Made by a program: the position numbers and the translations under genes
The notes under the pieces: generated by a model
Database searches by the model: none
Told to the model about the DNA's origin: nothing
What the model saw: the letters and a program-made list of their open reading frames with translations, nothing else
Source: Reyranella sp.
GTDB taxonomy: Bacteria; Pseudomonadota; Alphaproteobacteria; Reyranellales; Reyranellaceae
Reading direction: 5' to 3'
Length of the DNA stretch: 10,120 nt
NCBI GenBank assembly: GCA_021732965.1
Contig: JAKFVZ010000113.1
Coordinates: 1 to 10,120 of the forward strand
Shown: piece by piece, positions 1-5,724 of the stretch
Layout: each line of letters starts with the position of its first letter
Numbering within the stretch: the first letter of the stretch is position 1

Positions 1-1
1 G

Positions 2-463
2 CTATTCTTGCTCGTGCTGCTACCGATTGCGGTCATCGGCTGGAGTCTTGCTGTGTTGAGACGCCTCTGGTTCAGGCAGTGGACCTCCGCCTTGATCTCA
101 TCGGCATTTCCCGCGTTCATCGCCTTGGCGATTGTCTCGCCTGGCACCTTCGCAAGACCAATGATCGGGCTGGTCCACAAAGCCGAATTCCTGACGATGC
201 GCTCCGCGTACGACGCGAAGGTCGCTACCGTCCCGAACACGGGGACGCCTCGCTTGATCAAGGTCTCCGATCGCGACACCAGCGTTTGGTGCTGCGGTAC
301 GCAAACATTCGAAGAAATCTGGTTCGACGAAAGCGATACGCTCGGCAACCCCGATCGAAAAGTAACCGATCGCTTCTTCTCGCTGTCGGATCCATCGGGA
401 GCGTCATCCTATTCGATTGATCCGCTTGGCGACCACTACTACTTCGTAAGTCGCTGGTATTGA
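2..463 (+). CDS. Hypothetical membrane-anchored protein (5' end possibly cut by window edge)
   Basis: No family is recognised. The frame is open to the left edge, so the true start may lie outside; a TTG at 8 is the first possible start seen, giving 151 residues. The N-terminal part is strongly hydrophobic: one segment at about residues 1-16, a short basic turn (RRLWFRQ), then a second segment at about 27-45. This suggests two membrane passes or a signal anchor plus a second helix. The remaining ~100 residues are polar, rich in Asp, Ser and aromatic residues, with a Cys-Cys pair (WCCGT) near residue 95 and an aromatic C-terminus (HYYFVSRWY), as in a small extracytoplasmic domain. Base composition is less GC-rich than the genes downstream, which may indicate acquired DNA. 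It converges on the toxin gene with a 32-nt gap. Coding status is fairly likely; function is unknown. Confidence 0.55.
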   Translation, partial: LFLLVLLPIAVIGWSLAVLRRLWFRQWTSALISSAFPAFIALAIVSPGTFARPMIGLVHKAEFLTMRSAYDAKVATVPNTGTPRLIKVSDRDTSVWCCGTQTFEEIWFDESDTLGNPDRKVTDRFFSLSDPSGASSYSIDPLGDHYYFVSRWY

Positions 464-495
464 GTCTTTTGACAGTCGAACTGGCGGCTACCGGT

Positions 496-801
496 CTATC
501 TATGTCCGATGGCATCGCCCAGGGCCTGCGGATCGCGCCGCAGATCGAGGCACGCCAGAACGAGAACACGTTCTCCCTCTTCGACGTAGAACAACCCATA
601 GGGAAATCGGCGCAGAACGGCCCGGCGGATCGGCCCGTACACCGCCTGATAGAGGCCAGGCGAATTCGAAAGATGACGCTCAATGCGAGCGATTTCATCC
701 AGGAAGAGCGAGCCCGCTCCTGGTCTCAGACTCTCGTAGGTCCGGGCGGTTTCGATCGTCTCGCGCTTCGCCACCAGACGATAGACAACTGGCAACGGCA
801 C
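496..801 (-). CDS. RelE/ParE-family toxin of a type II toxin-antitoxin module
   Basis: A 101-residue protein with the RelE/ParE layout: an N-terminal helical part (ETIETARTYESLRPGAG, then FLDEIARIERHL) followed by the family's typical C-terminal strands: VYGPIRRAVLRRFPYGLFY at about 54-72, then VLVLACLDLRRDP at 80-91. In this superfamily the basic and aromatic residues of these strands form the active surface. Members act on ribosome-bound mRNA (RelE) or DNA gyrase (ParE), and sequence alone does not decide which. The chosen start is GTG at 801, 3 nt after the antitoxin TGA. No clear Shine-Dalgarno sequence precedes it, so translation is probably coupled to the antitoxin. The antitoxin-first order and tight spacing are classical for such modules. 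The sequence looks intact. The family call is confident; the molecular target is unknown. Confidence 0.85.
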   Translation of the reverse strand: MPLPVVYRLVAKRETIETARTYESLRPGAGSLFLDEIARIERHLSNSPGLYQAVYGPIRRAVLRRFPYGLFYVEEGERVLVLACLDLRRDPQALGDAIGHR

Positions 802-804
802 AGA

Positions 805-1026
805 TCAGGTGCTGCCGAACTCGCGGCGAATGTCGGCGAGGGTCACGACCGGCTCATCCGGGCGGGCGCGATAGTCTGCCAGACGGCGGCGCAGTTCCGC
901 CCGCTGCGCTTCGGTGATGGGGGAGGACGTCTCGGCCTGGGCCACGCTCTCCAGCAGGTCGTAGGCGAGACGAAGACGTTCTCCAGCATCCAGCATCTGA
1001 AGCTCGGCCAAAAGTGTCTTGCTCAT
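805..1026 (-). CDS. Antitoxin of the addiction-module (TIGR02574 / PF09720-like) family
   Basis: A 73-residue protein starting MSKTLLAELQMLDAGERLRLAYDL. It matches the pattern of the 'addiction module component' antitoxin family: an N-terminal amphipathic helix ending in LLESV at about 24-28, a linker, then the conserved ITEAQRAELRRRLADYRARP at 37-56 and a closing helix (TLADIRREFG). In these modules the antitoxin binds and neutralises the RelE/ParE partner and often represses its own promoter. It starts at ATG 1026-1024. The frame is open further upstream, but no alternative start has a better ribosome site, and the longer frame overlaps the acetyltransferase gene as a shadow. The toxin follows after 3 nt. 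No Shine-Dalgarno sequence sits near the ATG; a promoter-like sequence ends 6 nt before it, so leaderless translation is likely. Confidence 0.85.
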   Translation of the reverse strand: MSKTLLAELQMLDAGERLRLAYDLLESVAQAETSSPITEAQRAELRRRLADYRARPDEPVVTLADIRREFGST

Positions 1027-1032
1027 GGGCAG

Positions 1033-1061
1033 ATGATACCCGAACGGTCCTCTCCTGTAAG
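1033..1061 (-). promoter_or_regulatory. Predicted sigma-70-type promoter of the toxin-antitoxin module
   Basis: Read on the minus strand, CTTACA (1061-1056; 4 of 6 against TTGACA) is followed by exactly 17 nt and TATCAT (1038-1033; 5 of 6 against TATAAT). Only six bases (CTGCCC) separate the -10 element from the antitoxin ATG, so transcription would begin at or within a base or two of the A of the ATG. It lies in the 38-nt gap after the acetyltransferase stop. An AGGAGAGG stretch in the spacer is too far upstream (about 20 nt) to serve as this gene's ribosome site. Motif match only. Confidence 0.5.
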
Positions 1062-1064
1062 CCC

Positions 1065-1493
1065 TCAGGGGAGCGCCAGCTTCTTCCTCAGGAAGAACTT
1101 CTTTTGGCCGGGCGGGAAGTCGTCGAGGGTGGCGAAGACCTCGTAGCCACGCTTTTCGTAGAACGGGCGGGCCTGCCAGGTGTGGGTGTCGAGATGGGCA
1201 GAGTGGCAGCCGCGCATGCGGGCATAATCCTCCGCGGCATCCATCAGGCGCGTTGCATGGCCCTGGCCGCGCAGGGCCTCGTCGACCCAGAGGGTCGAGA
1301 CGAACAGCCAGTCGGACCAGACGTAGCCCAGCAGGCCCCCGAGCGTTTCGCCCTTCTCGCCTTTCAGGAAGATGGTGCAGGTATAGTAGTCGCTCTTGCC
1401 CGTGCGGCTCGAATTGAACATCGAGAGGCGGTCGCGCACATAGTCGGCCGCTTTCGCGTTGTCGGGGTCGAAGACGAGTTCGACCTTTTCCAT
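1065..1493 (-). CDS. GNAT-family N-acetyltransferase
   Basis: A 142-residue single-domain GNAT fold enzyme that would transfer an acetyl group from acetyl-CoA to an amine. It shows the pyrophosphate-binding motif A, LWVDEALRGQGHATRLMDAAE (split here as LWVDEALRGQGHA at 68-80 and TRLMDAAE at 81-88), with the R/Q-x-x-G-x-G/A signature at RGQGHA. Motif B follows at ARPFYEKRGYEVF (108-120), where the Tyr commonly acts as general acid. Length is normal for a stand-alone GNAT. The ATG directly abuts the TAA of the dehydrogenase gene upstream (TAAATG, no gap) and no Shine-Dalgarno sequence is seen, which points to translational coupling and makes it the last gene of the malate synthase operon. The substrate cannot be read from the sequence; small metabolites, aminoacyl groups and protein N-termini are all possible. 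Confidence 0.87.
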   Translation of the reverse strand: MEKVELVFDPDNAKAADYVRDRLSMFNSSRTGKSDYYTCTIFLKGEKGETLGGLLGYVWSDWLFVSTLWVDEALRGQGHATRLMDAAEDYARMRGCHSAHLDTHTWQARPFYEKRGYEVFATLDDFPPGQKKFFLRKKLALP

Positions 1494-2462
1494 TTAACGC
1501 ATCGCCGCGCGCTGGCGCACCAGGGCCAGCACGCTGCGGCCGATCGGCATGTCGACGCCGACCCATTCCGACATCTCGACGACGGCGCCCAGCAGCGCTT
1601 CGATCTCGAGCGGACGGCCGCGTTCCAGGTCCTGCAGCATCGAGGTCTTGTGCGCGCCGACCTCGGCGCCGCCGGCGATGCGCTTGTCGACATTGATGGC
1701 GAACTTCACGCCAAGCTTCTCGGCGACCGCCTGGCCCTCGACCATCAGCGCGCGGCACACCGCGTGCGTGCCGGGATCGCCGATCACCTTGTCGAGCGCC
1801 GCGCCGGTCAGCGCGCTGATCGGGTTGAAGGCCATGTTGCCCCAGAGCTTGACCCACAGCTCGTCGCGGATGCGCGGCCGCACCGGCGCCTTGAGACCGG
1901 CCTTGATCAGCAGCTCCGACAGCTTCGCCGCGCGCTCGCTGCGGCTGCCGTCGGGTTCGCCGAGCGTGAAACGGTCGCCATAGGTGTGCTCGATGACGCC
2001 CGGCTCGACCACGTCGGCCGCCGGATAGACGATGCTGCCCAGCACCTGCGACGGCGGAAGACCCGCGGTCAGCGCGCCCTCGTGATCGACCGACTGGATC
2101 AGCTTGTCCTCGAACTCGCCGCCCAGTTTGTAGGTGTACCACCAGGGCACGCCGTTGATCGCCGCGACGATGGTGGTGTTCGGCCCGATCAACGGCTTCA
2201 GCTGCGCCATCGCCGGCAGCAGCGAATGCGCCTTCAGGGTCAGGACCAGATAGTCCTGCGGCCCGATCTCCTTCGGATCGTTCGCGACGCGCGGACGGGT
2301 GACCGTCTCCTGGCCTTCGCTCAGCAGCACGAGGCCCTTGTCGCGCAGCGCCTCGCCGTGCGGGCCGCGCGCCACGACGGTCACCGGCGTGCCGGCCATT
2401 TCGAGCTTGGCGGCCATCAGGCCGCCGATCGCGCCGGCACCGAATACGCAGATCGAGGTCAC
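1494..2462 (-). CDS. 2-dehydropantoate 2-reductase (ketopantoate reductase) family protein
   Basis: A 322-residue, two-domain NAD(P)H-dependent dehydrogenase of the ApbA/PanE family. The N-terminal Rossmann fold begins at once with VFGAGAIGG (6-14). Family catalytic residues appear to be kept: Asn103 in INGVPWW, Lys205 in DELWVKLWGN (the general acid Lys), Asn213 in the following helix, and Glu286 in LEIEAL, which aligns with the substrate-binding Glu of the E. coli enzyme. Authentic PanE reduces ketopantoate to pantoate for CoA synthesis, but many family members act on other 2-oxo acids. The start is GTG at 2462, with GAGGA overlapping the TGA of the ligase gene 10 nt upstream. Its position between an oxalate-CoA-ligase-like gene and a GNAT gene suggests a specialised 2-oxo or 2-hydroxy acid dehydrogenase rather than housekeeping PanE, but this is inference. 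Confidence 0.88.
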   Translation of the reverse strand: MTSICVFGAGAIGGLMAAKLEMAGTPVTVVARGPHGEALRDKGLVLLSEGQETVTRPRVANDPKEIGPQDYLVLTLKAHSLLPAMAQLKPLIGPNTTIVAAINGVPWWYTYKLGGEFEDKLIQSVDHEGALTAGLPPSQVLGSIVYPAADVVEPGVIEHTYGDRFTLGEPDGSRSERAAKLSELLIKAGLKAPVRPRIRDELWVKLWGNMAFNPISALTGAALDKVIGDPGTHAVCRALMVEGQAVAEKLGVKFAINVDKRIAGGAEVGAHKTSMLQDLERGRPLEIEALLGAVVEMSEWVGVDMPIGRSVLALVRQRAAMR

Positions 2463-2472
2463 GTTGCTATCC

Positions 2473-4005
2473 TCAGGCCTTGGCTTCGCCGAGGCCGAGC
2501 TTGGCGGCCAGGCCGATGCGCTGCAGCTTGCCGGTGGCGCCCTTCGGGATCTCGGTCACGAACACGACCTTGCGCGGCACCTTGAAGTCGGCGGCGTGTT
2601 TGGCCACGAAGTCGCGCAGCTCGCGCTCGGTAGCCTCGAGCCCCTGGCGCAGCACGACGACCGCGCCGACATCCTCGCCCAGCATCGGATGCGGGATGGC
2701 GAAGGTCACGCACTGCTCGACCGCCGGGTGATCCATCAGGATCGTGTCGACCTCGATCGGGCTGATCTTCTCGCCGCCGCGGTTGATGATCTCCTTGAGG
2801 CGGCCGGTCAGGAACAGGTAGCCATCCTCGTCGAAACGGCCCTGGTCGCCGGTGCGGAACCAGCCCTCGGCGAACGCCTTCAGGTTGGCGTCGGGGTTGT
2901 TGTCGTAACCCGCCGTCACGTTCGGCCCCTGGATCACGACCTCGCCGATCGTGCCCTGCGGCAGGAAGTGGCCCGCCTCGTCCATGATGGCGATCTTCGG
3001 ACCGGCCGGGAGACCGACGGCGCCCGGCTTGCGCTTGCCCGGCGGCAGTGCGTTGGACGCCATCTGATGGCTGGCCTCGGTCATGCCGTAGGCCTCGATC
3101 ACCGGGCAGTCGAACGCGGCTTCGAGTTCAAGCATGACCTGCGGCGGCAGCGAGGCCGACGAGGAGCGGATGAAGCGCAGCTTCGCGGCCTTGGCGGCAT
3201 CGGCATGGCTGCGCAGGCGCGTCAGGATCGCCTGGTGCATGGTCGGCACCGCCGTGTACCAGGTCGGCTTCACCTCCTCGAGCTGGGCGAAGAAGCGCAG
3301 CGCGTTGAAGCCCGGCGTGCACGACACCGACGCGCCGGCGCCGATCGACGAGAGCGTCGCGGCGATCAGGCCGTGGATGTGAAACAGCGGCATGATGTTC
3401 ATGCAACGGTCGGCCGGTGTCAGCGCCAGCGACGCCGCGATGTGACGCGCCGAGGCCGCGAGGTTGGCGGTCGACAGCGGCACGATCTTGGGCCGCGCGG
3501 TCGTGCCCGAGGTGTGCAGGACCAGCGCGATCTCGCCATCCACCGAAATGCCAGGGCTCGCGGCCTTGGCCGGCTTCAGCGCCGACACGTCCAGCGTGAA
3601 GCTGCCGGCCGGGCCGTCTTCGGCCGGGATCAGCTCGATGATCGGTACGCCGACCTTCTCGGCCATCGCGCGCACCGGGCTGTCCATGCCCTTCTGCACG
3701 ATCACGGCCTTGGGCTTCAGGTCGTCGAGATAGAACTCGAACTCGTCGGCGCGATAGGCCGGGTTGAGCGGCGCCGAGCTGGTGCCCGAGGCGACGGCGA
3801 TGAACGAAGACGCCATCTCCGGCCCGTTTGGCGCCACCATGGCGACTCGGTCACCCCGGCCGATACCGACGCCGTTCAGCGCCGCCAGCGTATCGTTGGT
3901 CAGCTTCTTCAGGCCGGCATAGGTGAGCCAGGGACGGCCCGGCGCGCCGATGGCCGGCGCGTCGGGTTTGCCCGCGGACGTGACGTCGTAAACGGTCTTG
4001 ATCAT
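2473..4005 (-). CDS. Acyl-CoA synthetase (AMP-forming), oxalate-CoA ligase-like (AAE3/Pcs60 type)
   Basis: A 510-residue ANL-superfamily ligase that activates a carboxylate with ATP and CoA through an acyl-adenylate. It shows the P-loop HTSGTTARPK (164-173), the adenine-binding YGMTEASH (306-313), WFRTGD (382-387), the hinge GRLKEIINRGGEKISP (401-416) and the catalytic Lys493 in ATGKLQR. The stretches PLFHIHGL (206-213), TWYTAVPTMHQAIL (248-261), LRFIRSSSASL (276-286) and EAYGMTEASHQMASN closely recall plant AAE3 and yeast Pcs60, which are oxalyl-CoA synthetases; that similarity is recalled, not computed. Length fits (about 510-545 residues). Start ATG 4005 has AAGGA 7 nt upstream, overlapping the TAA of malate synthase. 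The neighbour malate synthase consumes glyoxylate, the product expected after oxalyl-CoA reduction, which supports oxalate as substrate. Alternatives are other short or dicarboxylic acids such as malonate. Confidence 0.9.
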   Translation of the reverse strand: MIKTVYDVTSAGKPDAPAIGAPGRPWLTYAGLKKLTNDTLAALNGVGIGRGDRVAMVAPNGPEMASSFIAVASGTSSAPLNPAYRADEFEFYLDDLKPKAVIVQKGMDSPVRAMAEKVGVPIIELIPAEDGPAGSFTLDVSALKPAKAASPGISVDGEIALVLHTSGTTARPKIVPLSTANLAASARHIAASLALTPADRCMNIMPLFHIHGLIAATLSSIGAGASVSCTPGFNALRFFAQLEEVKPTWYTAVPTMHQAILTRLRSHADAAKAAKLRFIRSSSASLPPQVMLELEAAFDCPVIEAYGMTEASHQMASNALPPGKRKPGAVGLPAGPKIAIMDEAGHFLPQGTIGEVVIQGPNVTAGYDNNPDANLKAFAEGWFRTGDQGRFDEDGYLFLTGRLKEIINRGGEKISPIEVDTILMDHPAVEQCVTFAIPHPMLGEDVGAVVVLRQGLEATERELRDFVAKHAADFKVPRKVVFVTEIPKGATGKLQRIGLAAKLGLGEAKA

Positions 4006-4015
4006 CGCGATGTCC

Positions 4016-5635
4016 TTACGCAGCCGCCTTCTCGTCGGCGATGATGCGGTCGTAGGCCGGCAGGGTCAGGAACTCGTAGAACTGCGGCTGCTCGACCAGA
4101 TCGATCATCAGCTGGGCGGCGTCCTCGTAGCGGCCCTTGCCGTAGGCCTCTTCGCCGATCTGCGCCTTCACCTTGTCGTTCTCCTCGCGCACGATCTGGC
4201 GCACGAGCTCCTTGGTGATGGCGCGGCCGTCGTCGAGCTTCTGGTTGTGGCGCACCCACTGCCAGACCTGCGCGCGGCTGATCTCGGCGGTGGCGGCATC
4301 TTCCATCAGGTTGAACAGCGGCACGCAGCCGATGCCGCGCAGCCACGCCTCGACATAGCCGATACCCACCGCCACGTTCTGGCGCAGGCCGGCCTCGGTC
4401 TTCGGACCGGTCGGCATGGTGATCAGGTCGGCCGGCGTCACGTGCACGTCCTGGCGCTTGCGGGCGATCTGGTTCGGCTCCTTCATCACAGCGTCGAACT
4501 CGGCCTTGGCGATCGGCACGAGGCCCGGATGGGCGACCCAGGTGCCATCATGGCCGTCACCGGCCTCGCGCTTCTTGTCGGCATGGACGCGGCCCATCGC
4601 CTCGTCGTTCGCCTTGGGGTCGTTCTTGATCGGAATCTGCGCCGCCATGCCGCCCATCGCGTGCACTTCGCGGCGATGGCAGGTCTTGATCACGAGCTGG
4701 CTGTAGGAACGCAGGAAGTGCGAGGTCATGCCGACCGTGCCACGATCCGGCAGCACCGCCCACTCCTGCTCGCGGAACTTCTTGATGAAGGAGAAGATGT
4801 AGTCCCAGCGGCCGCAGTTGAGGCCGGCCGAGTGGTCCTTCAGCTCCCACAGGATCTCGTCCATCTCGAAGGTGGCGAGAATGGTCTCGATCAGCACCGT
4901 GGCCTTGATCGACTTCTGCGGCACGCCGAGCGCGTCCTGTGCGGCGACGAACACGTCGTTCCACAGGCGCGCCTCAAGATGGCTCTCCATCTTGGGCAGG
5001 TAGAAATACGGCCCGGTGCCGCGCGACAGCGCTTCCTTGGCGTTATGGAAGAAGTAGAGGCCGAAATCGAACAGCGAGCCGGACATCGGCTTGCCGTCGA
5101 CCATCATGTGCTTCTCCAGCAGGTGCCAGCCACGCGGGCGCACGAACAGCACTGCCGTCTTTTCGTTCAGCTTGTAGGCCTTGCCGCTGTTGGGATCGAC
5201 ATAGTCGATCTGGCGGCGCACCGCGTCGGCCAGATTGTACTGGCCCTCGATCATGTTGGCCCAGGTCGGGGTCGAGGCATCCTCGAAGTCGGCCATGAAG
5301 ACGTTGGCGCCGCAGTTCAGCGCGTTGATGATCATCTTGCGGTCGACCGGCCCGGTGATCTCGACCCTGCGGTCGAGGATGTCCTTGGGCAGCGGCGCGA
5401 CCGTCCAGTCGCTCTCGCGGATTTTCGCGGTCTCGGGGAGGAAATCGGGCTTCTCGCCGGCATCGAGGCGCTTCTGGCGCTCGACCCGGGCGGCCAGGAG
5501 TTCCTCGCGGCGGGTGTTGAACTTGCGCTGGAGGTCGGCGACGAAGGCGACTGCCTCTTTGGTGAGCACCTTTTCAAAGCCAGGCTTGATGGCGCCGTCG
5601 ATCGTCACGCCCGCCGGAAGGTCCAAAGCCGCCAT
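4016..5635 (-). CDS. aceB: Malate synthase A
   Basis: A 539-residue cytosolic enzyme that condenses glyoxylate with acetyl-CoA and water to malate and CoA, the second step of the glyoxylate shunt and the entry point for glyoxylate from purine or oxalate breakdown. The length fits the A isoform (about 530-550), not the roughly 720-residue G isoform. The family signature KDHSAGLNCGRWDYIF lies at 266-281. Expected catalytic residues are in place: Arg166 in VRPRGW, the metal ligands Glu250 (VLIET) and Asp278 (WDY), and the general base Asp446 in NLMEDAATAEISR. GDGHDGTWVAHPG (359-371) is another isoform-A block. ATG 5635 is preceded by GAGGGGAA at 5641-5648 with about 6 nt spacing, a strong ribosome site. 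It heads the minus-strand operon and is divergent from puuD. Alphaproteobacteria often carry the G isoform, so the A form is mildly notable. Confidence 0.96.
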   Translation of the reverse strand: MAALDLPAGVTIDGAIKPGFEKVLTKEAVAFVADLQRKFNTRREELLAARVERQKRLDAGEKPDFLPETAKIRESDWTVAPLPKDILDRRVEITGPVDRKMIINALNCGANVFMADFEDASTPTWANMIEGQYNLADAVRRQIDYVDPNSGKAYKLNEKTAVLFVRPRGWHLLEKHMMVDGKPMSGSLFDFGLYFFHNAKEALSRGTGPYFYLPKMESHLEARLWNDVFVAAQDALGVPQKSIKATVLIETILATFEMDEILWELKDHSAGLNCGRWDYIFSFIKKFREQEWAVLPDRGTVGMTSHFLRSYSQLVIKTCHRREVHAMGGMAAQIPIKNDPKANDEAMGRVHADKKREAGDGHDGTWVAHPGLVPIAKAEFDAVMKEPNQIARKRQDVHVTPADLITMPTGPKTEAGLRQNVAVGIGYVEAWLRGIGCVPLFNLMEDAATAEISRAQVWQWVRHNQKLDDGRAITKELVRQIVREENDKVKAQIGEEAYGKGRYEDAAQLMIDLVEQPQFYEFLTLPAYDRIIADEKAAA

Positions 5636-5640
5636 AGTCG

Positions 5641-5665
5641 TTCCCCTCGAAAATCGTTCGGATTT
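5641..5665. promoter_or_regulatory. Divergent aceB/puuD control region with short inverted repeat
   Basis: The gap between the two divergent starts (5636-5724) holds the aceB ribosome site GAGGGGAA (minus strand, 5641-5648) and, next to it, AAATC-GTTCG-GATTT (5651-5665), a perfect 5-bp inverted repeat around a 5-nt centre. It sits where a regulator could act on both operons. No convincing -35/-10 pair was found on either strand; on the minus strand TTGCCG, 18 nt, TAAATC is a weak candidate. The repeat is short enough to be chance. Confidence 0.3.
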
Positions 5666-5724
5666 CAGTCGAAACGGCGATTTACCGCCTTGAGGCCATG
5701 CCCGGCAAGGCGCTACGAGGGCTG

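Noticed and set aside
1081..1097. Perfect hairpin TTCTTCC-TCA-GGAAGAA followed on the + strand by a T-rich stretch, resembling a terminator
   Set aside because: It lies inside the end of the minus-strand acetyltransferase gene and is explained by its FFLRKK codons; the T-rich side faces the + strand, where no gene is transcribed.
805..2142. 445-codon minus-strand frame ending with the antitoxin sequence
   Set aside because: Only the last 73 codons (from 1026) match a known family; the upstream part is an out-of-frame shadow of the acetyltransferase and dehydrogenase genes, not a fusion protein.
1014..2585. Long open frame (523 codons) on the + strand opposite the dehydrogenase and acetyltransferase genes
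   Set aside because: It is rich in Arg, His, Ala and Asp without recognisable motifs, and lies wholly antisense to genes with clear families; a typical shadow frame in GC-rich DNA.
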